Shown: positions 18,666 to 30,033, counted from the stretch's first letter. The stretch is DNA of 64,000 nt from Intestinibacter bartlettii (GCF_018917435.1 NZ_JAHLOQ010000016.1:1-64000), one strand, 5' to 3'. Translations and numbers: made by a program. The notes: a model not told the origin generated them from the sequence alone.

Positions 18666-19763
18666 ATGGAAATAGTTGGTATAATTTTTGGGGTAATAGG
18701 CATACTATGCTTTGGCATAGCTATATGGTTATTTATCCAAATGAAAAATGAGAGGATAAGATACTTAGAGTTACAGACTAAAGAAAACAAAGGTCCTAAC
18801 GTAGTAGTTATCGGTGGGGGAACTGGCCAATCAATTTTCCTAAGAGGATTAAAACACCACACTCAAAATATAACAGCTGTAGTTACAGTTGCTGATGATG
18901 GTGGAGGTTCAGGTGTTCTTAGATCCGACCTAGGAATGTTGCCACCAGGAGATATACGAAATTGTATTATGGCACTTGCAAATATAGAACCGACTATGAA
19001 TGAAGTTATGCAATACAGATTTGAAGAAGGAGCTTTAAAAGGGCAAAGTTTTGGAAACTTATTTTTAGCTGCTATGAATGGCCTATATGGAAATTTTGAA
19101 ACAGCAGTTTATAAAATAGGTCAAGTATTTGCAATAACAGGAAGGGTTTTACCAGTTACGCTTGAAAACATAGACTTAAGTGCAACCTTAGAAAATGGTA
19201 AAGTTGTAAAAGGAGAATCAACAATACCTAAAGTAGTTAGAAAGCAAAAATGTAAAATAGATAAAATTACTTTAATACCAGAAAAATGTAGACCTCTAGA
19301 CGAAGTTATAAGTTCTATACATGGAGCTGATATTATTGTAATGGGACCAGGTAGTTTATATACTAGTGTAATACCGAATTTATTAGTTCCAGGGGTAATT
19401 GATGCTATAAAAAAATCAAATGCTACGAAAGTATATATACCTAATGTTATGACGCAACCAGGAGAAACAGAGGGATATAATGTATTAGATCATGTTGAGG
19501 CATTAATAAAACATACAGAACCTGGATTAATTGATTGTATTGTAACTAATAATGAAAAGATATCAGAATCAGTATCTAGAAGATATAATGAGGATGGATC
19601 TACACAAGTTTTATTAGACAATGAACAAAGATTAAAATTAAGATGTATGGGTATTAAAACTGTCGAAGCTAATTTGATAGAAGTAAAAGATACCTATATT
19701 AGGCATAATGCAGATGAGATTTCTAGTATAATTGTCAAACTGGCTCTAGGTCATGATATGTAA
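18666..19763 (+). CDS. yvcK: YvcK-family gluconeogenesis factor, membrane-anchored form
   Basis: A 365-residue protein. Residues 2-26 form one hydrophobic segment, so it is probably membrane-tethered, unlike the soluble B. subtilis form. The conserved domain follows with VVIGGGTGQS, VADDGGGSGVLR, PPGDIRNCIMALA and MGPGSLYTSVIPNLLVPG. B. subtilis YvcK is needed for growth on gluconeogenic carbon and for normal shape. It lies 13 nt after rapZ in the same transcript. Confidence 0.93.
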   Translation: MEIVGIIFGVIGILCFGIAIWLFIQMKNERIRYLELQTKENKGPNVVVIGGGTGQSIFLRGLKHHTQNITAVVTVADDGGGSGVLRSDLGMLPPGDIRNCIMALANIEPTMNEVMQYRFEEGALKGQSFGNLFLAAMNGLYGNFETAVYKIGQVFAITGRVLPVTLENIDLSATLENGKVVKGESTIPKVVRKQKCKIDKITLIPEKCRPLDEVISSIHGADIIVMGPGSLYTSVIPNLLVPGVIDAIKKSNATKVYIPNVMTQPGETEGYNVLDHVEALIKHTEPGLIDCIVTNNEKISESVSRRYNEDGSTQVLLDNEQRLKLRCMGIKTVEANLIEVKDTYIRHNADEISSIIVKLALGHDM

Positions 19764-19837
19764 CAGTGAATAAAAAAGGATTTTATATCTTTATGAAGAA
19801 ATTCTTATTATTATGTTGAATTAAGGAGTGAAAATCT

Positions 19838-20263
19838 ATGAGAGAAGAGATTAGTGCCGGTGGTGTAGTCTTATTTGGAAATGCAATCCTTCTACTTAGA
19901 AAGTTTAATGGGGATTGGGTGTTACCCAAAGGAAGGGTAGAAGAAGGAGAGCAAAGGAAAGACGCGGCTCTAAGGGAGGTACTAGAAGAGACAGGAGTAA
20001 AAGCTGAAATCTTAAAATATTTAGGAGAAATCCATTATACGTACAAGGAAAATTGGGATGAAAATAAAGCTGTTCATAAAACGGTTTTTTGGTATCTGAT
20101 GAAATCTAAAAACATGGACACAATTCCTCTAAAAGAAGAGGGATTTGTAGATGCTAAATTCATACATTTAGACAGAGTAGTCGATTTAGCACGATATAAC
20201 GATGAGAGAGAAATAATAAAGGTTGCATTAGATGAAATAAAAAAAAGAAATAAAAAAAGCTAG
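19838..20263 (+). CDS. Nudix hydrolase
   Basis: A 141-residue Nudix protein. The box GRVEEGEQRKDAALREVLEETG near residues 35-57 fits G-x5-E-x7-R-E-x2-E-E-x-G. It probably hydrolyses a nucleoside diphosphate derivative; the substrate is unknown. It lies between yvcK and whiA, with TAAGGAG before the ATG. Confidence 0.9.
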   Translation: MREEISAGGVVLFGNAILLLRKFNGDWVLPKGRVEEGEQRKDAALREVLEETGVKAEILKYLGEIHYTYKENWDENKAVHKTVFWYLMKSKNMDTIPLKEEGFVDAKFIHLDRVVDLARYNDEREIIKVALDEIKKRNKKS

Positions 20264-20278
20264 AATTAGGTGATAGAA

Positions 20279-21217
20279 ATGTCTTTTTCAAGTGAGACGA
20301 AAAATGAGTTAGCTAGAGTTAAAGATATCGATGTAAATGATAAATTATCAGAACTATCAGCTATAGTTAGAATGGCTGGGACTATACAATTTGCGGGATT
20401 AAGAAAAATAAACGTTAAGATAACAACAGAGTTAAATTCTATTGCAAGAAGAGTATTTAAATTACTTAAAAAAGAATTTAATATAGAAACTACAATTTCT
20501 GTAAACAAAAATCAAATGCTAAAAAGAAATAATAGTTACGTTTTAATGGTTAAAAGTGAAAATGGAGCGGAAAGACTTCTTAAAAAATTGGGAATACTGG
20601 AAGATAGAGATGGATTTTTTCCTACAAACAGTATACCAAAGGAAGTATTTGATGATGAAATACTAAAAAGGGCGTATCTTAGAGGTGCATTTTTAGGCGG
20701 AGGTTCAATAAGTGACCCAGAAAAAAATTATCATATGGAATTTGTAACTAATAATGAGGATTATGCAAATTCTCTTAGAGATTTAATAAATTCCGAGGGA
20801 TTAAACGCAAAAATAGTTGCAAGAAAAAATAGTTTTGTTGTTTATTTAAAGGAAAGTGAGCAGATTTCTGATTTATTAAGTATGATAGGGGCATATCAGG
20901 CACTACTTAGTTTACAAAGTACAAAGATAGTAAAAGAAATGAGAAATAACGTGAATCGTATTGTAAATTGTGAAACTGCAAATTTATCAAAAACAGTAAA
21001 TGCGGCAGTTAGACAAGTAGAAAATATAAAATTAATTCAGAATAAAATAGGGATTAGTAGCTTGCCAGAAAATTTACAAGAAATCGCTTTATTAAGAGTA
21101 GAAAATGAAGATATGTCGCTAAAAGAATTAGGGGAAATGTTAAATCCTCCTATAAGTAAATCAGGCGTTAACCATCGATTAAAAAAAATAGAGCAAATTG
21201 CTAATGATTTGAAATAG
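20279..21217 (+). CDS. whiA: DNA-binding protein WhiA
   Basis: A 312-residue WhiA protein: a LAGLIDADG-like domain ([20 protein letters not shown] near residue 140) and a C-terminal helix-turn-helix ([20 protein letters not shown] near 280-300). The family affects cell division and chromosome segregation in Firmicutes. I choose ATG 20279 since AGGTGAT is 5-6 nt upstream; a GTG nine bases earlier overlaps that site. It ends the murB-to-whiA gene group and is followed by a terminator. Confidence 0.95.
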   Translation: MSFSSETKNELARVKDIDVNDKLSELSAIVRMAGTIQFAGLRKINVKITTELNSIARRVFKLLKKEFNIETTISVNKNQMLKRNNSYVLMVKSENGAERLLKKLGILEDRDGFFPTNSIPKEVFDDEILKRAYLRGAFLGGGSISDPEKNYHMEFVTNNEDYANSLRDLINSEGLNAKIVARKNSFVVYLKESEQISDLLSMIGAYQALLSLQSTKIVKEMRNNVNRIVNCETANLSKTVNAAVRQVENIKLIQNKIGISSLPENLQEIALLRVENEDMSLKELGEMLNPPISKSGVNHRLKKIEQIANDLK

Positions 21218-21221
21218 AGAG

Positions 21222-21259
21222 AAGGGGGAATTTTACATAAATTCCCCTTGTTTGTTTTG
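21222..21259 (+). terminator. Terminator after whiA
   Basis: AAGGGGGAATTT (21222-21233) pairs with AAATTCCCCTT (21239-21249), with one bulged G. The tail is GTTTGTTTTG. Confidence 0.85.
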
Positions 21260-21377
21260 CAAAAATATATTAATTTATAACACAGAGTAATGGGTATAAA
21301 TTAATATAGTCTTACGTTAAAAATACAATTATTAAATAGATATTTATATACAAAAATTTATATTAGGAGGTGGAGAT

Positions 21378-24300
21378 ATGTCAGCTCAATTCGCACATTT
21401 ACATGTGCATACAGAGTATAGTTTATTAGATGGTTTTTCTAGGGTTAAAAAACTGATAAAAAGAACTAAAGAGTTAGGTATGAATTCAGTTGCTATAACT
21501 GACCATGGAAATATGTTCGGAGTAATAGACTTCTATAAAGAGGCTAAAAAACAAGGTGTAAAACCAGTAATAGGATGTGAATTATACACAGCACCTCGTA
21601 GTTTAAAAGATAAGGACCCAAATTTTGATAAAAGATATGGCCATTTAATTTTATTAGCAGAAAATATGACTGGATATCAGAATTTAATAAAACTAGTTTC
21701 AATGTCATACGTAGACGGATTTTACTATAAACCAAGAGTTGATATCCAAGCATTAAGAGAACATAGTGAGGGAATTATATGCTTATCAGCATGTTTAGCA
21801 GGTGATGTTTCAAATGCATTGATGAATAGAAACTACGAAAAAGCTAAGGAAATAGCTTTAACATATAACGAAATTTTTGGACAAGGTAATTTTTATTTAG
21901 AATTACAAGATCATCATTTACCGGAACAAAAGGAAGTAAACGCATCACTAGTGAAATTATCGAAGGAACTAAATATTCCGCTAGTAGCTACAAATGATAT
22001 ACATTATGTAGAAAAAGCTGATGCAAAAGCACATGATGTTTTACTATGTATCCAAATGGGGAAAACTTTAAATGACCCAGGGAGAATGAGATTTGGAACA
22101 GAAGAGTTTTATCTAAAATCAAGAGAAGAAATGGAAGAGTTATTCCCATATGCATTAGAAGCTTTAGATAATACTGTAAAAATAGCAGAAAGATGTAACG
22201 TAGAGTTTGATTTTAATACTATACATTTACCTAATTATGAAGTTCCAGAAGGGTACACAACTTCAGGATATCTTGAAGAACTATGCTATAAAGGATTATA
22301 TGAAAGATATGAAAATCCAAGCCAAGAAATTTTAGATAGACTGAAATATGAATTAGGCGTTATTAATAAAATGGGATACGTAGAGTATTTCTTAATAACA
22401 TGGGATTTTATCAACTTTGCAAAAGAAAATGGAATAATGGTTGGTCCAGGGCGTGGTAGTGCTGCCGGTTCAATAGTTGCATATACACTTAAAATAACAG
22501 ATATAGACCCTATAAAATACAACCTATTATTCGAAAGATTCCTAAATCCAGAACGTGTATCTATGCCCGATATCGATATAGATTTCTGTTATGAAAGAAG
22601 AGAAGAAGTTATCGACTATGTTAAGAGAAAATATGGAGAAGATCACGTTGCTCAAATCATTACTTTTGGTACAATGGGTGCAAAACTTGCAATAAGAGAC
22701 GTTGGAAGGGTATTAGACATACCATATAATCAAGTTGATAAGATAGCAAAAGAAATACCAAATGCCTTAGGGATGACTATAGATAAAGCTCTAGAAACAA
22801 ACCCAAATTTAAAGGCAATGTATGAGCAAGATCAAGATACAAAAACTATAATAAATATTTCTAAAGAATTAGAGGGAATGCTTAGACATGCATCTACTCA
22901 TGCGGCAGGTGTAGTTATATCTAAAAATCCTATTGATGAATATGTACCACTATACAAACATCAAGATGCAATAAGTACCCAGTTTACTATGACAACATTA
23001 GAAGAATTGGGACTTTTAAAAATGGACTTCTTAGGTCTAAGAACATTAACAGTTATAAGAGATGCACTTGACTTAATAGAAAGAAACCATGGAGTAAAAA
23101 TAGATTTTTCTAAAATGGATTATGATGATCCAAAGGTATTTGAACTTCTTTCATCAGGAAATACTCTAGGAGTGTTCCAAATGGAAAGTGCCGGAATGAG
23201 ATCATTCATGAAACAATTAAAACCAAGTAATTTCGAAGATATAGTAGCCGGAATATCTTTATACAGACCAGGACCAATGGATTCTATTCCGACCTACTTA
23301 GAATATAAACATCATCCAGAAAAAATAACATATATACACGAAAAATTAAAACCAATAATGGAAGTAACTTATGGTTGTTTAATATACCAAGAACAGGTTA
23401 TGGAAGTTGTTAGAGAGCTTGGTGGATATAGTTATGGACGAAGCGACTTAGTTAGAAGAGCTATGGGTAAAAAGAAAATGGATGTCATGGAAGAAGAAAG
23501 ACAATACTTTATCCACGGAAAAACTGACGAAAATGGAAATATAGAAATCGCAGGTTGTGTCAGAAATGGCGTAGATGAACAAACTGCAAATAAAATATTT
23601 GATGATATGATTGACTTCGCTAAATACGCGTTCAACAAATCACATGCAGCCGCATATGGTGTTATAGCATATGAAACAGCATACTTAAAAGCACATTATC
23701 CAGTTGAATTTATGGCAGCATTAATTACAAGTGTAATGGGTAATACAGACAAAGTAGTTGAATATATAAGAGAATGTAATGCGTTAAATATAAAAGTATT
23801 AAAACCAGATATAAATAAAAGTTTTGCAAAATTCTCTGTTGAAGATAACAATATAAGATTTGGACTTGCTGCTGTAAAAAATGTAGGTGTAAATATAATC
23901 AACAATATAGTTATCGAAAGAGAAGAAAATGGAGAATTTACAGACTTCATTAATTTAATAAAAAGATTAGACAGTAAAGATATTAATAAAAGAGTAATTG
24001 AAAGTTTAATTAAATGTGGCGGATTTGATGAAATGGGATACAATAGAGCCAGTTTAATGATGGGATATGAAAAAGTATTAGAAAGTGTATCTTTAGAAAG
24101 AAAGAAAAATGTAAAAGGCCAAATATCACTATTTGATGGATTAGATGGATTTGGAGGAAATGAAGAAATAGATAAATTTGAAAATGAAATTACATCTATT
24201 CCAAATGTACAAGAATTTGAAGATAGAGAAAAATTAGCCCTAGAAAAAGAAGTTTTAGGAATGTATGTTAGTGGACATCCTCTTTCTGAATATGAAAAAG

Positions 24301-24914
24301 AGTTGGAGACTAGAACATCAATTAATACGAAAAAGTTAAATGACTTAAAAGAAAATTTAGATAAATATTTAGCTATGGATCAACAAAATGTAATAATTGG
24401 TGGAATGATTTCTAACAAAAGAATACAAACTACTAAGAGAAATGAAATAATGGCTTTCTTAGAAGTTGAAGATTTATATGGAACTATAGAAGTAATTGTA
24501 TTCCCGAGAACATTACAACAATATAATACTATTGTAAATGAAGAGAATATAGTTTATATTAAAGGTAGATTAAGTATACAAGAAGAGGATAATGCTAAAA
24601 TAATAGCTCAAGAAATAAAAGATATAAATGATAAAACTCCTTTTGTAGAAAATCAAAAAAAAGTATATAATAAACAGGTAAATAATACGGGGCAAAATTT
24701 ATTTATAAAAATTGAAGATATAAATAATAAAGAAAATTTACGAGAAATAGAAAATATTTTAAAACTTTATCCAGGTAAAGACGAAGTATTTTTATGTACA
24801 ACTGTTCCAAAAAGAAAGTATAAATGGAATGGAAATGTTACAATTTCCAACATTTTAGTTGACAATTTAAAGCAAATATTAAATGAAACTTGCATTAAAA
24901 TTGTAGCTCAGTAA
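21378..24914 (+). CDS. dnaE: DNA polymerase III alpha subunit DnaE
   Basis: The second replicative polymerase of Firmicutes, 1178 residues. The N-terminal PHP domain starts HLHVHTEYSLLDG, with ITDHGNMFG near residue 40. The polymerase core has GPGRGSAAGSIVAY and PDIDIDFC (catalytic aspartates) near residues 360-405. A C-terminal OB-fold follows (YGTIEVIVFPRTL). This is the DnaE type, not PolC, which must lie elsewhere. The ribosome binding site is AGGAGGTGG. A short gap separates it from pfkA, which has its own -10. Confidence 0.96.
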   Translation: MSAQFAHLHVHTEYSLLDGFSRVKKLIKRTKELGMNSVAITDHGNMFGVIDFYKEAKKQGVKPVIGCELYTAPRSLKDKDPNFDKRYGHLILLAENMTGYQNLIKLVSMSYVDGFYYKPRVDIQALREHSEGIICLSACLAGDVSNALMNRNYEKAKEIALTYNEIFGQGNFYLELQDHHLPEQKEVNASLVKLSKELNIPLVATNDIHYVEKADAKAHDVLLCIQMGKTLNDPGRMRFGTEEFYLKSREEMEELFPYALEALDNTVKIAERCNVEFDFNTIHLPNYEVPEGYTTSGYLEELCYKGLYERYENPSQEILDRLKYELGVINKMGYVEYFLITWDFINFAKENGIMVGPGRGSAAGSIVAYTLKITDIDPIKYNLLFERFLNPERVSMPDIDIDFCYERREEVIDYVKRKYGEDHVAQIITFGTMGAKLAIRDVGRVLDIPYNQVDKIAKEIPNALGMTIDKALETNPNLKAMYEQDQDTKTIINISKELEGMLRHASTHAAGVVISKNPIDEYVPLYKHQDAISTQFTMTTLEELGLLKMDFLGLRTLTVIRDALDLIERNHGVKIDFSKMDYDDPKVFELLSSGNTLGVFQMESAGMRSFMKQLKPSNFEDIVAGISLYRPGPMDSIPTYLEYKHHPEKITYIHEKLKPIMEVTYGCLIYQEQVMEVVRELGGYSYGRSDLVRRAMGKKKMDVMEEERQYFIHGKTDENGNIEIAGCVRNGVDEQTANKIFDDMIDFAKYAFNKSHAAAYGVIAYETAYLKAHYPVEFMAALITSVMGNTDKVVEYIRECNALNIKVLKPDINKSFAKFSVEDNNIRFGLAAVKNVGVNIINNIVIEREENGEFTDFINLIKRLDSKDINKRVIESLIKCGGFDEMGYNRASLMMGYEKVLESVSLERKKNVKGQISLFDGLDGFGGNEEIDKFENEITSIPNVQEFEDREKLALEKEVLGMYVSGHPLSEYEKELETRTSINTKKLNDLKENLDKYLAMDQQNVIIGGMISNKRIQTTKRNEIMAFLEVEDLYGTIEVIVFPRTLQQYNTIVNEENIVYIKGRLSIQEEDNAKIIAQEIKDINDKTPFVENQKKVYNKQVNNTGQNLFIKIEDINNKENLREIENILKLYPGKDEVFLCTTVPKRKYKWNGNVTISNILVDNLKQILNETCIKIVAQ

Positions 24915-24975
24915 CAAAATAATAAAAAATACCCAAAAATATAACACAGATATAGCTAAAATTTTTGCGAAAATA

Positions 24976-24984
24976 TGGTATAAT
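24976..24984 (+). promoter_or_regulatory. Extended -10 promoter for pfkA
   Basis: TGG then TATAAT (24979-24984). The -35 is weak. A small hairpin, AGGGAC/GTCCCT around 25044-25062, lies in the leader, with no U-tract. Confidence 0.5.
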
Positions 24985-25084
24985 ATCGTAGTATATAAAT
25001 TTGGGTAAGTTTTTTTAATTAACATGGGATAAATAATATATATAGGGACAATAAAAGTCCCTTGAAAAATGTTTTAGGAGGTAA

Positions 25085-26047
<963 letters not shown>

Positions 26048-26128
26048 ATGATATCAAAGCCAAAAATACTATTAATATAGTTTTAATTATATAATAATTT
26101 ATGTAACAAATTTAGGAGGATAACATTT

Positions 26129-27889
26129 ATGTTAAAAAACGCAAAAAAAACTAAAATAGTGTGTACACTAGGACCAGCTTCTGACAGCGAAGAGGTATTA
26201 ACAAAATTAGTAGAAAACGGTCTTAATGTATGTAGATTTAACTTTTCTCATGGAGACCATGCAGAACAAAAGGTTAGAATGGATACAGCTAAAAAAGTAA
26301 GAGAAAAATTAAATGTACCAGTAGCATTATTATTAGATACTAAAGGTCCAGAAATAAGAACAGGAAAATTTGCGGACCCAGAAGTTTTCTTAGAACAAGG
26401 TCAACAATTTGTAGTGACTATGGACGAAGTTTTAGGAACAAAAGAAAAATGCACAGTAAGTTACAAAGAATTAGTTAACGATGTAAAAGTTGGGGATACT
26501 ATACTTATCGATGATGGTCTTGTTGGACTAAGAATAAACGAAATAAAAGGTAATGATATAATATGTACAGTTGAAAACTCAGGTATAGTTAAAAATCACA
26601 AAGGTGTTAACTTACCAGGTGTAAAAATTAACTTACCAGCTTTAACACCAAAAGATATAAGTGATATAGAATTTGGTATAGAACAAGATATCGATTTTAT
26701 AGCGGCATCTTTCGTTAGAAAAGCTTCTGACGTATTAGCTATAAGAGAAATACTAGAAAACAACAACGCTACTCATATACAAATAATATCTAAAATAGAA
26801 AACCAAGAAGGTGTAGAAAATTTAGATGAAATACTACAAGTTTCTGATGGTTTAATGGTAGCAAGAGGGGATTTAGGTGTTGAAGTTCCAACTGAAGAAA
26901 TACCAATAATACAAAAAGACATGATAAGAAAATGTAACGAATTAGGAAAACCAGTTATAACTGCTACTCAAATGTTAGACTCTATGATAAGAAATCCTAG
27001 ACCAACAAGAGCAGAAGTAACAGACGTTGCAAACGCTATATACGATGGTACTGATGCAATAATGCTTTCAGGGGAAACTGCTGCTGGTAAATATCCAGTT
27101 GAAGCTGTTAAAGTTATGGCATCAATAGCAAAAAGAATAGAAGAAACTTTAAATTATGAAGAAATACTAAAAGAAAGAAACTTAAAAGGATCTACTGTAA
27201 CAGATGCTATAAGTTATGCTACTTGCACAACTGCAGTTGAATTAAATGCATCAGCAATAGTATCTTCAACTTCTTCAGGTTATACAGCTAGAATGGTTTC
27301 TAAATTCAGACCTAAAACACCTATAATAGCTGCTACTGACAGTGAAAGAACTAGAAGACAATTAGCATTAAGCTGGGGTGTTTATTCAGTACAAGCTGAC
27401 CAAGCAAAAAATACAGATGATGTTATAGAATATTCTATAAATGCTGCTAAAGAAGCAGAATACGTAAAACAAGGTGAGTTAGTTGTAGTAACAGCAGGTG
27501 TACCAGTTGGAGAAAGCGGTACTACAAACTTAATAAAAGTTCACGTAATGAGTGAAGAAATAGCAATGGGTATGGGTGTAGGTAGAGACACAGTTGAAGG
27601 AAAAGTTAAAATCGTGAAAGATGGAGAAACTTGTGCAGATTTCAACGAAGGTGATATATTAGTTACATCTATGACAAATGCAGATATGAATCAATATATT
27701 GAAAAAGCTGCTGCTATAGTAACTGAAGGTGGGGGAATGACTTCACATGCTGCTATAGTAGGTATAAACTTAGGGAAACCAGTTGTAATGTCAGCAACTG
27801 ATATAATGAACAAAGTTGAAAACGGGGAAGTAGTAACTGTAGATGCTGCTAGAGGAGTAGTTTACAGAGGCTCAAGTAGAGTTTTATAA
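26129..27889 (+). CDS. pyk: Pyruvate kinase with C-terminal PEP-utilizer domain
   Basis: Converts PEP and ADP to pyruvate and ATP. A 586-residue form: TKIVCTLGPAS at the N-terminus, LLDTKGPEIRTGKF, and the catalytic MVARGDLGVE near residue 248. After the normal enzyme (about 470 residues), a C-terminal PEP-utilizer-like swivelling domain has GGGMTSHAAIVGINLGKPV with the conserved His. This longer layout is common in Firmicutes. It is followed by a strong terminator. Confidence 0.96.
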   Translation: MLKNAKKTKIVCTLGPASDSEEVLTKLVENGLNVCRFNFSHGDHAEQKVRMDTAKKVREKLNVPVALLLDTKGPEIRTGKFADPEVFLEQGQQFVVTMDEVLGTKEKCTVSYKELVNDVKVGDTILIDDGLVGLRINEIKGNDIICTVENSGIVKNHKGVNLPGVKINLPALTPKDISDIEFGIEQDIDFIAASFVRKASDVLAIREILENNNATHIQIISKIENQEGVENLDEILQVSDGLMVARGDLGVEVPTEEIPIIQKDMIRKCNELGKPVITATQMLDSMIRNPRPTRAEVTDVANAIYDGTDAIMLSGETAAGKYPVEAVKVMASIAKRIEETLNYEEILKERNLKGSTVTDAISYATCTTAVELNASAIVSSTSSGYTARMVSKFRPKTPIIAATDSERTRRQLALSWGVYSVQADQAKNTDDVIEYSINAAKEAEYVKQGELVVVTAGVPVGESGTTNLIKVHVMSEEIAMGMGVGRDTVEGKVKIVKDGETCADFNEGDILVTSMTNADMNQYIEKAAAIVTEGGGMTSHAAIVGINLGKPVVMSATDIMNKVENGEVVTVDAARGVVYRGSSRVL

Positions 27890-27940
27890 TAAAATCGTTA
27901 TCCTAAATTATGTTTTACTTTTTAAAGTAAATTAAATAAA

Positions 27941-27998
27941 AGAGAATTATATTTATTTGTAAATTTTAATAAATATAATTCTCTTTTTATTTTTAATT
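27941..27998 (+). terminator. Terminator after pyk
   Basis: A perfect 17-bp stem pairs 27941-27957 with 27968-27984. The tail is TTTTTATTTTTAATTT. Confidence 0.93.
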
Positions 27999-28045
27999 TA
28001 TGATTTATAAAAATTTACTTAAATGGTAAAAAATTCAAATAATTA

Positions 28046-28074
28046 TTGAAATTTATTAAAAATGATGATACTAT
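28046..28074 (+). promoter_or_regulatory. Promoter for a short leader or small RNA
   Basis: The -35 TTGAAA (28046-28051) is exactly 17 bp from the -10 TACTAT (28069-28074). Transcription would start near 28081, right before a terminator hairpin. Confidence 0.65.
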
Positions 28075-28080
28075 TATTTT

Positions 28081-28131
28081 ATAAAGAGGGCCACTAATGT
28101 AGCAAATGCTTTGATTTTAGTGGTCTTTTTT
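28081..28131 (+). ncRNA. Candidate ~50-nt small RNA or attenuated leader
   Basis: From the predicted start, the RNA has AGAGGG and then a stem, GGCCACTAA (28089-28097) with TTAGTGGTC (28117-28125), followed by six T. The loop holds an inner AGCA/TGCT hairpin and a start-stop ATGTAG. It lies 178 nt before an NSS transporter gene, so it is either a free small RNA or an attenuator for that gene. Confidence 0.5.
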
Positions 28132-28308
28132 ATAAAAAATAATAGTCAGAAAATTTAATAAAATACTAAAATTTAAAATTTTATAAAAAGCATAATTTAC
28201 ATTTACATATTATCTTAATATTTTATTAAATTGAAATTATATTTCTGATTTATTTAAGTTATATTTGTTTTGTTTAGGTCATAATATTTAAAAAAAGGAG
28301 GGGTAAAA
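28132..28308 (+). other. AT-rich leader before the NSS symporter gene
   Basis: This 177-nt stretch is almost pure A and T. I see no open frame, no stable hairpin and no clear promoter. It ends with a strong AAAAGGAGGGG ribosome binding site. Confidence 0.5.
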
Positions 28309-29880
28309 ATGGCAGATAATCAAAACAGAGATCAATGGGGTTCGAAGATAGGTCTGATTCTTGCAATGGCAGGGAATGCAGTTGGACTTGGTAACTTCTG
28401 GCGTTTCCCATATGTAGCAGCCACTAATGGTGGTGGAGCATTCATGATTCCATATTTCTTCGCACTAATAGTTATAGGTTTACCTACAATGTTAGTTGAA
28501 TGGACAATAGGACGTTATGGTGGTGCTCAAGGACATGGTACAGTAGGTCCAATGGTATATATACAAGCTAAAAAAGCTATATCTCCTAAAAAAGCAATCA
28601 TATTAGGTTCTGTATGTGGAGCAATAGGTTTTGGTGTAACTGTATTAGTTAACTCATATTATACTCATATCATAGGTTGGTCACTTGGATATGCTGTATA
28701 TTCATTAACAGGTGCTTATGTAAATGTAGACTCAGGACAATTCTTTACAAATTATATAGTAGATCCTAAAAACTTAATATTCTGGGTAATAGCATTAGCA
28801 TTTTTAGGATGGGCAGTTATGAAAGGTGTTTCTGCAGGTATAGAAGCTTGGGCTAAAGTAATGATGCCAACTATATATGTATTTGGTATTATATTAGCAA
28901 TAAGAGCCGTAACATTAGGCGCTCCTGTAAATCCTGATTGGAGTTCTATGAAAGGTTTAAATTATGTTTGGAATCCTGACTTAAGTCAGTTAACTTCAGC
29001 TTCTGTTGTTACCGCTGCAGGTCAAATATTCTTTACATTATCTTTAGGTATGGGTATTATTTGTAACTATGCTTCATACTTACAACCTGATGAAGATATA
29101 GTAACAGCTTCTGTAGCAACTGTAGCATTAAATGAATTCGCAGAAGTTATATTAGCTGGTACATCTGTTATACCTATATCTTATGCATTCCTTGGACCAG
29201 AAGGTATCAAAGGTAGTATAGGTTTAGCATTCATGGCATTACCAAATGTATTCACATCAATGACTGGTGGTAGAATATTTGGTGCTGTATGGTTCTTCTT
29301 ATTATTCTTCGCAGGATTTACATCTGCAATAGCAATGTACAACTATTTAGTTGCATTACTAGAAGAAGAATTAGGAGTAGAAAGAAAGAAAGGTGCTATA
29401 GTAATATTCATATTATACTTAATAGTAGGTGCTCCAATAGCTGCTGAAGGTATAGTAACTGGTGAAGCAAACTTAATTTACTTCACAGAAGTAGATAACT
29501 GGATAGGTAACTACCTACTAATAGTTCTTGGATTATTAGAAGTTATAACACTTGCTTGGTTAGTTAGAGATGAAGGTCTAGAAGAAATGAACAGAGGTGG
29601 ATTATGGCATGTACCTAAATGGTTCTATAGATTATTCCATCAATTCTTAACTCCAATTAGTATAATAGTATTCTTAGGAGTATTCACTAGAGATTACTGG
29701 AACGCTGGTAACTTTAAAATTGTTCCATCATACATTGAAGGAATAGAAAATATGGCTCCATGGGTTAATGCAGCTAGAATAGTTGTTGTAGCTGTATTAA
29801 TAATAGGTTTCACACAAACTTATAGAGCTATAAAACGTAAATATAAAGATGAAATAGAAGCTAATAAAGCAAATGCTTAG
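28309..29880 (+). CDS. NSS/SNF-family sodium-dependent symporter
   Basis: A 523-residue membrane protein of the neurotransmitter:sodium symporter family, with about 11-12 membrane segments. The signature first helix reads LAMAGNAVGLGNFWRFPY, which holds the unwound substrate and sodium site. Further features are GGGAFMIPYF and the middle FFTLSLGMGIICNYASY. The substrate, probably an amino acid, is not set by sequence. A 32-residue membrane peptide is encoded just downstream and may be its partner. Confidence 0.92.
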   Translation: MADNQNRDQWGSKIGLILAMAGNAVGLGNFWRFPYVAATNGGGAFMIPYFFALIVIGLPTMLVEWTIGRYGGAQGHGTVGPMVYIQAKKAISPKKAIILGSVCGAIGFGVTVLVNSYYTHIIGWSLGYAVYSLTGAYVNVDSGQFFTNYIVDPKNLIFWVIALAFLGWAVMKGVSAGIEAWAKVMMPTIYVFGIILAIRAVTLGAPVNPDWSSMKGLNYVWNPDLSQLTSASVVTAAGQIFFTLSLGMGIICNYASYLQPDEDIVTASVATVALNEFAEVILAGTSVIPISYAFLGPEGIKGSIGLAFMALPNVFTSMTGGRIFGAVWFFLLFFAGFTSAIAMYNYLVALLEEELGVERKKGAIVIFILYLIVGAPIAAEGIVTGEANLIYFTEVDNWIGNYLLIVLGLLEVITLAWLVRDEGLEEMNRGGLWHVPKWFYRLFHQFLTPISIIVFLGVFTRDYWNAGNFKIVPSYIEGIENMAPWVNAARIVVVAVLIIGFTQTYRAIKRKYKDEIEANKANA

Positions 29881-29934
29881 TTGTATTAAATAAAACTTAG
29901 TCGTGTTTAATAAATAAAAGGATGGTGAATTATC

Positions 29935-30033
29935 ATGACAGGTGCAGCATATACATTTTTAGGTATTGTTTGGGTTGCTATATTAGGAACAGCAGCAATA
30001 GCTTTAAAGAAAATAGTTAGTAATCAAGGATAA
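29935..30033 (+). CDS. Small membrane peptide, MetS-like partner of the NSS symporter
   Basis: A 32-residue frame: one hydrophobic helix, AAYTFLGIVWVAILGTAA, then a basic tail KKIVSNQG. It follows AAGGATGGTG at normal spacing, 54 nt after the symporter stop. Some NSS symporters, such as MetP of Corynebacterium, need a small one-helix subunit (MetS) encoded beside them; size, topology and position agree. A terminator follows directly. Confidence 0.8.
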   Translation: MTGAAYTFLGIVWVAILGTAAIALKKIVSNQG

